The notes below the pieces were generated by a model. That model was not told where the DNA came from, made no database searches, and saw only the letters and a program-made list of their open reading frames with translations. A program made the translations under genes and the position numbers. From an uncultured bacterium (GTDB taxonomy: Bacteria > Actinomycetota > Coriobacteriia > Coriobacteriales > Eggerthellaceae), in NCBI GenBank assembly GCA_905215325.1, contig CAJMPP010000003.1, forward strand, positions 1-64,000: DNA of 64,000 bases, given 5' to 3'. Shown here piece after piece: positions 18,152-26,847 of this stretch (positions within the stretch are counted from its first letter, which is position 1; each line of letters begins with the position of its first letter).

Positions 18152-19831
18152 CTATCCACGCGCTATATGCCGGGGATACCACTTTTGGAACCAGGCGGTG
18201 AATACGCCCATCAGCGCGGGCAGGATGGAGTTGATCGCGCCGACGAAGCTGGCTGCATCCGTTTGCATGATGAAGTACGTCCAGATAGGCGTGATCAAGT
18301 ACAGCACGCCCCACGCCGCGGTCAGGATACGGTTCGTCCTCATGAAGATCGGATTGCGCAGCGCCGCTTCCCCGTTGTAGCTGTTCTTCGAGTAATGCGC
18401 GGTCAGCGGCACTTTGAAGAAGCAGGAAACCGACCACATCAGCCCAAACAAAAGATACGATGCCGGGATCACCAGAGCAGGGGACGCTCCCACCAGCAAC
18501 GCGATGGAGCATGCTGCAACTATCAGAGCGGAAATCTGGTCGTACGCGGTCGCCTTCGTCCGCCTCATCAGAACGGGCAGCAAGACGCAGACCGCAATGC
18601 TAACCAGGCTTCCCCAGAAGCCGTCGATCGCAGCCGCAACCCAGAATACGATCCAGGGAGCCAAAAGCAGCAGCATGTTGGTTTTCGGCTTGTTTGCGTT
18701 CGCGCCCGCGGTAGGGTCTCCACCCGCAACGGCGCCCGATTCGCCAGCATCTGCTTTCTCGACATCTGCGCCACTTGCTGCGCCGAAATAATCGTCCCAA
18801 TGCATCATCAAGCCGAAATCGCCCTCGACCGAGTACAGGTGCTTCATGAGCGCCTCGTCGCCGGCTATCTTCCCGCCGGCAATCGAGCGCCAAACGCTCA
18901 ATGGCGTATTGATTCGCGTGGTGAAATCCGAGGAGAAGCCTTCGGCGGGCCTCGTTTCAACGCGGGCTCCGCTTTCCCCAAGAACGATGCGGTAGGTGTT
19001 GCCGATATCGGTGTAGTTCATGTCGAGCACGATATCCCGGCCCGGCCATGCCTTCTTGCGATACAAGGCCGCCATCTGCCGGGTGAACACAAGGCTGGGG
19101 TCTTCCTTTTCGCCCGATTGGCCAACTCCCCAGCTGGCATCCGCCATCGCCTCGAAGACATCGCGCGGGAACAGGTTCTGCTCAAGCTTGCCTCGAGTTT
19201 CCCCGGAAATGCCGCCGAAAGCGAACTCCTCCCCGGCCTTCCGGACCCAGGAAAGGTACTCATCAGTGCGATTCGCCAGCTCCTTCACCCTGAAAAGCTC
19301 GCCCTGCCCGCAGAAGATCGCCGCGTAGCCATCCTTCCCGCAAAGCCGATCGAACAAACCGGTCACGCAGTCATAATTGCCCTTTGCCGTATAAAAACCG
19401 CAGGTCGAAACCACCACCGTGCGTTTGCCGCTCATGTCATAACGGGAAGGATGCCCACCGCTTTCCGTTTCTGAGCTCATGAAGGGAAGCGACATGGGAA
19501 GCTGACGGTCGATCAGGTTCTTCAGTTGGCCGGGCAGCCCAAAGTAGTACAAAGGGAAGCTCCAGACGATAACGTCGGCCCACAAGATCTTCTCGATGAC
19601 CGCCTGCATGTCGTCATGGATGCAGCATTCGCCGGGCGTCTTGCTCCAGCAGGAAAAGCAGCCCAGGCAAGGCTTGATATCAAGCGCGCTGACGCTAAGG
19701 GTTTCGATTACTGGAGCCTGTTTGCGCCCGTTTTCTTCCCAAGCGATGATTCCGTCGAGAAAAGCGCTGGTCAAGCGCCAGGTATTACTGCGTTTACCCT
19801 TAGGGCTGCCGTTGATTGCCAGGATGTTCAT
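18152..19831 (-). CDS. Flavodoxin-like / SCP2-like / membrane fusion protein
   Basis: This 559-residue protein appears to join three parts. Residues 1-200 are an NADPH-dependent FMN reductase-like flavodoxin fold with the phosphate loop GSPKGKRSNT (8-17) and a cysteine-rich CLGCFSCW motif (Cys55, 58, 61) with Cys69-70, as in iron-sulfur flavoproteins. Residues about 255-350 resemble a sterol-carrier (SCP2) lipid-binding domain. After a Gly/Ala/Asp linker (350-383), residues 385-559 hold about five to six hydrophobic segments. A membrane-tethered oxidoreductase acting on a hydrophobic substrate is an inference. AAGGAG lies seven bases before the ATG. Confidence 0.85.
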   Translation of the reverse strand: MNILAINGSPKGKRSNTWRLTSAFLDGIIAWEENGRKQAPVIETLSVSALDIKPCLGCFSCWSKTPGECCIHDDMQAVIEKILWADVIVWSFPLYYFGLPGQLKNLIDRQLPMSLPFMSSETESGGHPSRYDMSGKRTVVVSTCGFYTAKGNYDCVTGLFDRLCGKDGYAAIFCGQGELFRVKELANRTDEYLSWVRKAGEEFAFGGISGETRGKLEQNLFPRDVFEAMADASWGVGQSGEKEDPSLVFTRQMAALYRKKAWPGRDIVLDMNYTDIGNTYRIVLGESGARVETRPAEGFSSDFTTRINTPLSVWRSIAGGKIAGDEALMKHLYSVEGDFGLMMHWDDYFGAASGADVEKADAGESGAVAGGDPTAGANANKPKTNMLLLLAPWIVFWVAAAIDGFWGSLVSIAVCVLLPVLMRRTKATAYDQISALIVAACSIALLVGASPALVIPASYLLFGLMWSVSCFFKVPLTAHYSKNSYNGEAALRNPIFMRTNRILTAAWGVLYLITPIWTYFIMQTDAASFVGAINSILPALMGVFTAWFQKWYPRHIARG

Positions 19832-19841
19832 CGGGCGCTCC

Positions 19842-20105
19842 TTACTTCAGCGCATCGCCATATCCAGTCGATACGTCCCTGCCGGCTTCTTCAGCCGAAC
19901 CTGCGGCCGCCTTCCAGCACGGGCTAGCGCGGGCTTCGACCTTCGCAGCCAAGCTAGGATTGCCTGCGAAGATAGCGCAGTCGCCGCGCGAAAGCCGTTC
20001 CTCTTCCACCCTATCAGTATATGCGCCCCACGGGATGCCGAGAGAAGCTCGAGGGTGATTATTTGGCGAAGCCGGGCACGCGCGCGGGTCAACCGGGGAC
20101 ATCAA
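19842..20105 (-). CDS. Possible small gene or gene remnant upstream of the flavodoxin fusion
   Basis: An 87-codon frame ends ten bases before the start of the fusion gene, its TAA lying against that gene's ribosome site, which would suit an operon. The last 60 codons use codons like neighbouring genes. I do not recognise the protein (…GDCAIFAGNPSLAAKVEA…) and the first 25 residues look non-coding, so it may be the 3' end of a decayed gene. The rest of the gap up to 20229 shows no gene. Confidence 0.3.
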   Translation of the reverse strand: MMSPVDPRACPASPNNHPRASLGIPWGAYTDRVEEERLSRGDCAIFAGNPSLAAKVEARASPCWKAAAGSAEEAGRDVSTGYGDALK

Positions 20106-20229
20106 GCAACTCCACCACCCGACCGCAGCATCACCCGAGCGTATCCCGATAGCGAATCGAGACTACCCGCATAGCAGGTGGTTTACCGCATCTCGCGCCA
20201 AGGGAACAAAGGTCAGCCTAAAGCCAAAA

Positions 20230-20257
20230 GGCCTGCCGGACTTTCGTCCGACAGGCC
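20230..20257 (-). terminator. Terminator of the Nramp-like gene
   Basis: A 12-bp stem with one mismatch (20230-20241 with 20246-20257) has a TTTC loop; TTTT follows on the minus strand. Confidence 0.88.
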
Positions 20258-20286
20258 CTTGCACATGCCTTCCGTTGCCGAAGCCG

Positions 20287-21540
20287 CTATGCGCCGATAA
20301 GCGTTTGCAGCGTGGTCAGGAAGCTGGACATATTGCGCCAGCACATGAACAGCGTGATGCAGATGAAGATGATGCCGCAGATGTTGGAGAACGCATGGTT
20401 GCGCCACTTGCCAAGGCTCTTGCCGTTGGCAACGTACATCACGAAGAACGCCATGATGGGCAGCAGGATGGCATTGGCCGCCTGAGCCACCAGAATCAGC
20501 TCCGTGGGGCTCTTGCCCAGCAGCACGGCCATCAGGCAGCCGGCCACCAGCACGATCATCCACACGGCCTTGAACTTCAGGTCCTTCAGGGTCTTGCCCC
20601 AGCCGAGCACGCCGTTGACGGCGTAAGCGGCGGAAAGCGGAGCGGTGATGGCGCTGGAGAAACCAGCGGCCAGCAGGCCGATGCCGATGAGCACCGTGGC
20701 CCAGTTGCCCAGCAGCGGCTGCAGGGCAACAGCCATGTCCTTGCCGTTGGTGACGGTGATGCCGGCAGCATGCATGTTAGCCGCAGCGCAGATGAGGATG
20801 GCCATGGAGATGATGCCGCCCAGACCGATGGACAGAACGCAGTCGAAACGTGCGTCGGCGATCTGCTCGGGATCCTTGAAACGCTCGGATGCGCCGGAAG
20901 CGTGCAGGAACAGGTTGTACGGAACGATGGTGGTGCCGATCAGGCCCACGGCGGTCAGGATGCCCTTGGCGCCAGCCTGGCCCTCGGGCAGGGAAGGCAT
21001 GAACAGGCCAGCCACGACCGCGCCCCAATCAACGGGAGAGGCGAACGCGGTGATCAGGAACACCAGGCCCATGAAGATGACGATGCCCGTGAGGATCTTC
21101 TCGACCAGCTTGTAAGAACCCACCCACATAGCGGCAAAGGCCAGGATGCCCAGCACGATGACGATGGGGATCATGGGAACATTGGCTACCGCCTGGATGC
21201 CCAGGATGCCGCCCGTGATGTTGCCCGTCTCGTATGCGGTGTTGCCGATGAAGATGGCGATGATAACAATCACGATTGCAATCCACTTCAGCACCGGATG
21301 CGAAATGCGATCGCGGATGTTCTCACCCAGGCCCTCCTGCGTGACGATGCCGACGCGAGCCGCCATCTCCTGGAAGATAATGGTTGCAACGGTGGCGAAC
21401 AACAGCGCCCACAGCATGGTGTAGCCATAGCTTGCGCCGGAAACCGTGCACGTGGTGACCGTGCCAGGACCGACAAAACCAGCTGCGACCAAAGCACCGG
21501 GGCCGATGTTCTTCAGCTTCTCGGTAATCGAGCTTGCCAT
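20287..21540 (-). CDS. Nramp/SLC11-family divalent cation transporter, atypical metal site
   Basis: The 417-residue protein has eleven hydrophobic segments and clear Nramp layout. However, the helix-1 DPGN motif that binds metal in classical Nramps is GPGT (residues 24-27), and the helix-6 MPHN motif is VPYN (206-209). Distant prokaryotic relatives (NRMTs), one characterised from Eggerthella lenta, transport Mg2+ and Mn2+ through a rebuilt site, so a magnesium role is a reasonable guess rather than iron or manganese uptake. GGAGGG precedes the ATG. The gene lies 174 bases downstream of a membrane LuxR gene on the same strand. Confidence 0.85.
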   Translation of the reverse strand: MASSITEKLKNIGPGALVAAGFVGPGTVTTCTVSGASYGYTMLWALLFATVATIIFQEMAARVGIVTQEGLGENIRDRISHPVLKWIAIVIVIIAIFIGNTAYETGNITGGILGIQAVANVPMIPIVIVLGILAFAAMWVGSYKLVEKILTGIVIFMGLVFLITAFASPVDWGAVVAGLFMPSLPEGQAGAKGILTAVGLIGTTIVPYNLFLHASGASERFKDPEQIADARFDCVLSIGLGGIISMAILICAAANMHAAGITVTNGKDMAVALQPLLGNWATVLIGIGLLAAGFSSAITAPLSAAYAVNGVLGWGKTLKDLKFKAVWMIVLVAGCLMAVLLGKSPTELILVAQAANAILLPIMAFFVMYVANGKSLGKWRNHAFSNICGIIFICITLFMCWRNMSSFLTTLQTLIGA

Positions 21541-21596
21541 CGTTCCCTCCTTTCCTATCGGGGCATCCCCGCCCCTCCTTGTGGGATATGGGGGAT

Positions 21597-21602
21597 ACTT
21601 TA
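21597..21602 (-). promoter_or_regulatory. -10 element of the Nramp-like gene within a shared 20-bp motif
   Basis: TAAAGT on the minus strand lies in a 20-base motif (21596-21615) that recurs with two mismatches at 50920-50939, upstream of the APC permease gene. Confidence 0.5.
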
Positions 21603-21714
21603 GCACGCGAAAGCGTTTGTGAGGCCGTTTCGACACACGCCCGTAACACAGCGTGTCGGCCAGCGGCGGCGGAGGGTAGGTTTTCAAGGACGGACGGCGA
21701 AACCGGCGCGCGCC

Positions 21715-22683
21715 TTACGACATCTTCCAGAAGCCCTGGATCAATTCCTGTCGGCTGGCATCGCCCGTTTTCTTCAGGATGTTGTGCACGTGCACCTTCA
21801 CCGTGGAAAGCGCCAGCGACATCTCGGATGCGATGTTCTGATTATCCTTGCCCAACAAGATAAGGTAGAGAACCTCACGTTCGCGCTGGGAGAGCTTATG
21901 ACGCGTGGCGAACACGTTAAGGTTCTCGATGATCTGCTGCTCCTGCTGCTTGCTGCCGCCCTGCGCCGGCGGTCGCTCGAAACGAAGCGAAAGCATGCGG
22001 ACCGAGTTGCGCACCGCGGCCACGCCGATGACCAGCATCAGCAGATTCTCGGCATAGCTGCGTTCGGCGCTGAAGACAATCGATTCCAGATCAATCGATG
22101 GCAAGTCCATCACCAGGAAGGAGGCGGCGTCCTCGGCCAACACGATCAGGCCCAGCAGCCATGCCGCCGCATACAGGCCCCGGTGCCGCCACATGCGGGC
22201 GCGCTCGGCTTCATCCTTCTGACGCAAGAAGATATATCCCGCATACAGCAGAATCCAATACATATAGAACTGGCGAATGGACCAAAACCAGAAACGCTGC
22301 ACATCGCCATCGGGGAGAAGCACCAGCGTGGCGATGCTGGCTATCGCGAAAACCGCCGGCGGCACCACGAACATGCTGCGACGCGTTTCGTTCAGATAGT
22401 CGCAAAGCAATACCCAGAACGCCGTGACGAACCCGCCTCCTGTCAGCACCGAGGCAAGCGAGCGGATGACAAGATATCCGGAGGTGAGCGCATCCCCACT
22501 TGAGCGGACGATGAACTCGTCTTGAAACACCAAGGAAATGTCGAAGAAGTAGAACGCAAAGGCGACCGACAGGAACAACATGGTCTTCTTGCGCGATACC
22601 AGATACGAGGACAAGCACACCGCCGCCACCAAAATGGAAACGAGCAGCATCAGCAGCGTGTAATAGAACAATGCAAGCTCCAC
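21715..22683 (-). CDS. LuxR-type regulator with a 7-segment membrane N-terminus
   Basis: The 322-residue protein has about seven hydrophobic segments (residues 5-235) followed by a LuxR helix-turn-helix (about 255-320) with HKLSQREREVLYLILLG and LALSTVKVHVHNILKK. The start is a GTG at 22683, five bases after GGAGG; upstream in-frame codons have no such site. It is a different subfamily from the 12-segment protein at 1321-2757. It sits between arcA (divergent) and the Nramp-like gene (co-directional), either of which may be its target. Confidence 0.88.
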   Translation of the reverse strand: MELALFYYTLLMLLVSILVAAVCLSSYLVSRKKTMLFLSVAFAFYFFDISLVFQDEFIVRSSGDALTSGYLVIRSLASVLTGGGFVTAFWVLLCDYLNETRRSMFVVPPAVFAIASIATLVLLPDGDVQRFWFWSIRQFYMYWILLYAGYIFLRQKDEAERARMWRHRGLYAAAWLLGLIVLAEDAASFLVMDLPSIDLESIVFSAERSYAENLLMLVIGVAAVRNSVRMLSLRFERPPAQGGSKQQEQQIIENLNVFATRHKLSQREREVLYLILLGKDNQNIASEMSLALSTVKVHVHNILKKTGDASRQELIQGFWKMS

Positions 22684-23133
22684 AGGCCCCTCCGTAGAAC
22701 GCTTTGCCGCCAGCCTCCCGTAGCCGGCCAAGGCAATCCTCGGTATTGTAACTACTTACCCGTACCTATTTTACCCTCAACCCCGATTCGCCACCCTGTT
22801 TACAGAAACAATGAGCGCCGAAGTCAACTAAACCGATGAGGGCCAACTCTGCTTACCAGCATTTCCCCATACCATACCACAAGCCTCCCATCAGGGGTTT
22901 ACCGAGGGTTTAGGAAGTTTTGCCCGGCGTTAATCCTTGGTTCCACCTCTAAACGAGGGTCGTTAAATCCGCGTTAGACCTTCCAGATTTTGTGCGGAGG
23001 CTGCAAAGTGGGATCAACGGAACGGGGCACCGAAAACGCCCCACCCGCAAGCCCAAGGCGTTAGGCCAAGAAGCGTTGGAAGGCTTGCATGGCGAAGATA
23101 GTCTTCATCCCACGAGACGAAAGAAGGTTTGCA
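22684..23133. other. Divergent intergenic region between luxR-type gene and arcA
   Basis: No gene is supported. The segment 22860-22990 contains the related sequences GGGGTTTACC and GAGGGTTTAGG and an ACGAGGGTCGTTAAA stretch that could bind regulators of arcA. ARG-box dyads are not clear by eye. Confidence 0.4.
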
Positions 23134-24351
23134 ATGGCTGGCGTGAACGTCAAAAGCGAGATCAAGCCGCTGAAGAAGGTGCTGCTGCACCGCCCCGGCA
23201 AGGAGCTGCTGAACCTCACCCCGAACACGCTCGAGGAGCTGCTGTTCGACGACATCCCGTTCTTGAAGGTTGCCCAGGAGGAGCATGACGGCTTCGCACA
23301 GGCCCTGCGCGACAACGGCGTTGAGGTCGTGTACCTGGAGGACCTGACGGCCGAGGTTCTGGCCGCCGACCCCGAGCTGCGCGAGAAGTTCCTGTTGCAG
23401 TGGATCGACGAAGCCGGCATCAAGACCAAGCGTTATCGCAAGATCATCTTCGATTACATGCAGGAGAACTACCCCGATGCGAAGGACTTCGTCCTGAAGA
23501 CCATGGAGGGCATCAATCTCACCGAGCTGCACACCGACAAGTCCAACTCCCTGGTAGACCTGGTGTCCGAGGCCTCCAAGATGGTCGTCGCCCCGATGCC
23601 GAACCTGTACTTCACCCGCGACCCCTTCGCGATGATCGGCAACGGCGTTTCCATCAACCGCATGTACTCCGTCACCCGCAACCGCGAGACCATCTACGGC
23701 GAGTACATCTTCAACTACCACCCGGACTTCAAGGGCACCCCGCAGTACTACAGCCGCTACAACACCTTCCATATCGAGGGCGGCGACATCCTCAACATCA
23801 ACGAGCACGTACTGGCCATCGGCATCTCCCAGCGCACCGAGCCCGACGCCATCGATGGCATCGCCCACAACATCTTCAACGACCCCACCTCCCCGGTCGA
23901 CACCATCCTGGCGTTCAACATCCCGAACAACCGCGCCATGATGCACCTGGACACAGTGTTCACGCAGATCGATGTGGACAAGTTCACCATCCATCCCGGC
24001 ATCATGGGCCCGCTGTCCGTGTTCGAGATCACGCCCGAGGGCGACGGCATCAAGGTGCATGAAATCAACGCCCCGCTCGAGCAGATCCTGGAGAAGTACA
24101 TCGGCATGCCGGTGACGCTGATCCCCTGCGGCGGTGGCGACCGTATCGCCGCCGAGCGCGAGCAGTGGAACGACGGTTCCAACACGCTGTGCATCGCTCC
24201 TGGTCGTGTGGTTGTTTACGAGCGCAACGACGTCACGAACGCCGTGCTGCGCAAGAACAACATCGATGTCATCGAGATCCCCTCGGCCGAGCTGTCCCGC
24301 GGCCGTGGCGGCCCGCGCTGCATGAGCATGCCGGTCGTGCGCGAGGACTAA
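23134..24351 (+). CDS. arcA: Arginine deiminase
   Basis: The 405-residue protein has the ADI signatures HRPGKELLNLTP, FTRDPFAMIG, EGGDILNI and the catalytic cysteine in GRGGPRCMSMP (Cys396). It converts L-arginine to L-citrulline and ammonia in the cytoplasm, the first step of the arginine dihydrolase route that yields ATP through carbamate kinase. ATG 23134 follows AAGAAGG. The ornithine transcarbamoylase and carbamate kinase genes are not in this window. A terminator separates it from the permease that follows. Confidence 0.97.
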   Translation: MAGVNVKSEIKPLKKVLLHRPGKELLNLTPNTLEELLFDDIPFLKVAQEEHDGFAQALRDNGVEVVYLEDLTAEVLAADPELREKFLLQWIDEAGIKTKRYRKIIFDYMQENYPDAKDFVLKTMEGINLTELHTDKSNSLVDLVSEASKMVVAPMPNLYFTRDPFAMIGNGVSINRMYSVTRNRETIYGEYIFNYHPDFKGTPQYYSRYNTFHIEGGDILNINEHVLAIGISQRTEPDAIDGIAHNIFNDPTSPVDTILAFNIPNNRAMMHLDTVFTQIDVDKFTIHPGIMGPLSVFEITPEGDGIKVHEINAPLEQILEKYIGMPVTLIPCGGGDRIAAEREQWNDGSNTLCIAPGRVVVYERNDVTNAVLRKNNIDVIEIPSAELSRGRGGPRCMSMPVVRED

Positions 24352-24360
24352 TCGTTTTCA

Positions 24361-24396
24361 AAAGGGGAGGCCGCCGGATCGATCGGCCTCCCCTTT
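24361..24396 (+). terminator. arcA terminator
   Basis: A perfect 13-bp stem (24361-24373 with 24384-24396) ends in CCCCTTT. Confidence 0.85.
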
Positions 24397-24568
24397 GGGC
24401 AGCTTGCGAAACAACGCGCTGCCCGCAGTTTTCCATCGGTTTCGCCTCTGCGTTCCGTTTGAGCCTGTAATCGGGATTCGCCACCGTAAGCAGGTTCGGT
24501 ATGTCCGGCTAAACAAGCGGAGTCCAGGGGCGAAACCAAACAGTTGATTTCTACTAAGGAGGGAAATC

Positions 24569-26008
24569 ATGAGCGAGAAAGCTAAAGGCATCGGCCTGTT
24601 CGGGTTGATCGGCATGGTCGTCAGTTCCTGCATCGGCTCCGGCGTGTTCGCCATCACCGGACAGCTTGCAGGCGTCGCCAGCCCCGGCGCCGTGCTGGTG
24701 GCTTGGGCCGTGGTCGGTATCGGCTTCGCCGCCCTTGCCCTGTCGTTGAACAACCTGGGCGCAAAGAAGCCCGAGCTCAAGGGCATCTTCCAGTACGCCG
24801 AGGAAGGCTTTGGCCCGCTGGCCGGTTTCGTTTCCGGCTGGGGCTACTGGCTGTCCGCATGGCTGGGCAACATCGCATTCGCCACGATGATGATGTCCAC
24901 GCTGGGCTACTTCTTCCCCACCTTCCTCCCTGGCAACACCCTGCCGTGCGTGATCGTCGCCTCGCTGTTCATGTGGGCGCTGACCTTCCTGGTCATCCGC
25001 GGCGTTGAGAGCGCCTCGTTCCTGAACGCCATCGTCATGGTGGCGAAGGTCGCCTCCCTGGGCATCTTCCTGATCTTCGCCATCTTCATGTTCAACGCCG
25101 GCATCTTCACCGCCGACTTCTGGGGCAACGTGTACAACAACGCCGTGGCCGCAGGTGAGATGGGCGCTAACGCCGCCAGCATGGGCGGTCTGTTCGAGCA
25201 GGTCATGAACTGCATGATCATCATGATGTGGGTGTTCATCGGCATCGAGGGCGCTGCGGTCATGAGCTCCCGCGCCCGCAACAAGCACGAGGTTGGCAAG
25301 GCAACGGTTATCGGCCTGATCTGCCTGCTGCTCATCTACGTCGGCTGCTCCGTGCTCCCCTACGGCTACATGAGTTACACCGAGATCGCTCAGCTCGACT
25401 ACCCCGCAATGCTTTACGTGTTCGATTCCATGGCTCCCGGTTGGGGCGGCGCGTTCATCAGCATCGCCATCATCGTCGGTGTTGCAGGCGCTTGGCTCTC
25501 CTTTACCATGCTGCCCGCTGAGACCACTTCCGAAATGGCCGAGCGCCACCTGCTCCCCGAGTCCTGGGGCAAGCTGAACAGCAAGGGCGCACCGCAGATG
25601 AGCCTGCTGCTCGTAGGCGCTTGCATCCAGGTGTTCCTAATCGTGCTGATGTTCAGCGAGGACGCGTACAACTTCGCCTTCAGCATGTGCACCGTCTCCA
25701 TCGTGATCACCTGGGCGTTCATCGCGCTGTACCAGATCAAGTTCTCCGCCAAGGAGGACAAGAACGCGGCCCAGATCGCTATCGGCGTTATCGCCCTGGC
25801 CTTCCAGGTGGTCGGCGTGCTGTACAACGGCTGGTCGTTCCTGCTGCTCACCTGCGTGGGCTACATCCCCGGCTTCTTCGTGTACGCCAAGGCTCGCAAG
25901 GACCGCGGCTACGCTTTGACGAAGGGCGAGAAGGTCGGCATGGGCGTTGTGAGCGCACTTGGCATCGCGGCCCTGGTGCTAGTCGGCGTAGGCGTGATCG
26001 GCATCTAA
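24569..26008 (+). CDS. Amino-acid permease, arginine/ornithine antiporter type
   Basis: The 479-residue protein has twelve hydrophobic segments and the APC-family first helix GMVVSSCIGSGVFAITGQLA. The strong resemblance to ArcD-type basic amino acid antiporters, and its place directly behind arcA, point to exchange of arginine for ornithine or citrulline. A GGAGGG ribosome site precedes the ATG. It has its own terminator. ArcD2 or another basic amino acid carrier cannot be excluded. Confidence 0.9.
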   Translation: MSEKAKGIGLFGLIGMVVSSCIGSGVFAITGQLAGVASPGAVLVAWAVVGIGFAALALSLNNLGAKKPELKGIFQYAEEGFGPLAGFVSGWGYWLSAWLGNIAFATMMMSTLGYFFPTFLPGNTLPCVIVASLFMWALTFLVIRGVESASFLNAIVMVAKVASLGIFLIFAIFMFNAGIFTADFWGNVYNNAVAAGEMGANAASMGGLFEQVMNCMIIMMWVFIGIEGAAVMSSRARNKHEVGKATVIGLICLLLIYVGCSVLPYGYMSYTEIAQLDYPAMLYVFDSMAPGWGGAFISIAIIVGVAGAWLSFTMLPAETTSEMAERHLLPESWGKLNSKGAPQMSLLLVGACIQVFLIVLMFSEDAYNFAFSMCTVSIVITWAFIALYQIKFSAKEDKNAAQIAIGVIALAFQVVGVLYNGWSFLLLTCVGYIPGFFVYAKARKDRGYALTKGEKVGMGVVSALGIAALVLVGVGVIGI

Positions 26009-26040
26009 GCGAAATCCCCCTCCTTCGCAAGATGTAGAAA

Positions 26041-26064
26041 AGCCCGGACCGCATGGTCCGGGCT
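26041..26064 (+). terminator. Permease terminator
   Basis: AGCCCGGACC (26041-26050) pairs with GGTCCGGGCT (26055-26064) and TTTTT follows. Confidence 0.94.
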
Positions 26065-26140
26065 TTTTCGTGTTTCAATATCACAACGTTAGCAGCAAAA
26101 TGAGAAAACCAACGTTTCGCGCCAAAGCGGCGAACGCAGC

Positions 26141-26728
26141 TTAGCCCTCATACGCTGAGACAAGGCTCTCCAAAAGCTCGGCTGCGATCTCCCTGACTTC
26201 ACGGCCTTCGGAGATTGCCGCGACCGCCGCTCCATCGACGACGATTCCCACGACATGTGCAGGCAGCTTCACGCCCGCATGCTTCAGAATCCGCCCGACC
26301 GCCTGGTCGAGCTGCACGCGACCATTACGATAAGCCTCGGTAACGTCCTCGGACTCGGATGCGGCAAGCAGCTGCATATAGTGAGCAGCGGGATTGACGG
26401 AATCATCGGGCAGGCTGGCACTGATGAGCAGATTGATAAGATGCTTGCGACAGTCAGACTGATCCATGGACTCAGCAGTGGCGGCGGCGTTTTCGGCGCG
26501 CTCGGCCCAAAGCTGGATGTTGTAACGACCAGCTTCATACAGAAGCTGGTTGGTGGATTCGAAATAATATCCAACCGATGATGAAGCGGCCCCCGCCCAT
26601 TGCGCAACCTTGCGATACGTAACCGCCTTCGGGCCCTGTTCACGCAAAAGCGCCGCGGCGGCAAGCACAAGCGACGTGCGCGTGATCTGAGCCTTCAACG
26701 ATTTGGGGGTTTGATTCGCCTCACTCAC
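26141..26728 (-). CDS. TetR/AcrR-family regulator
   Basis: The 195-residue protein has an N-terminal TetR helix-turn-helix (SLVLAAAALLREQGPKAVTYRKVAQWAGAASSSVGYYFES, residues 20-60) and a helical ligand domain. The start is a GTG at 26728, six bases after AAAGGAG; longer forms lack a ribosome site. It lies downstream of a terminator and upstream MFS gene, so it probably has its own promoter. It may control the adjacent transporters. Confidence 0.9.
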   Translation of the reverse strand: MSEANQTPKSLKAQITRTSLVLAAAALLREQGPKAVTYRKVAQWAGAASSSVGYYFESTNQLLYEAGRYNIQLWAERAENAAATAESMDQSDCRKHLINLLISASLPDDSVNPAAHYMQLLAASESEDVTEAYRNGRVQLDQAVGRILKHAGVKLPAHVVGIVVDGAAVAAISEGREVREIAAELLESLVSAYEG

Positions 26729-26773
26729 ATCGGTCTCCTTTACGCAAAAACCCAATGAATCCATTGTAAAGGA

Positions 26774-26807
26774 AATGCCGCTCGAGTGCAGACACTCGAG
26801 CGGCATT
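26774..26807 (-). terminator. Terminator of the first MFS gene
   Basis: A perfect 15-bp stem (26774-26788 with 26793-26807) around CAGA is followed by TTTCCTTT on the minus strand. Confidence 0.85.
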
Positions 26808-26847
26808 CATCAGGCAAATCGTGGGATTGCCGATATGCGTATACGCG

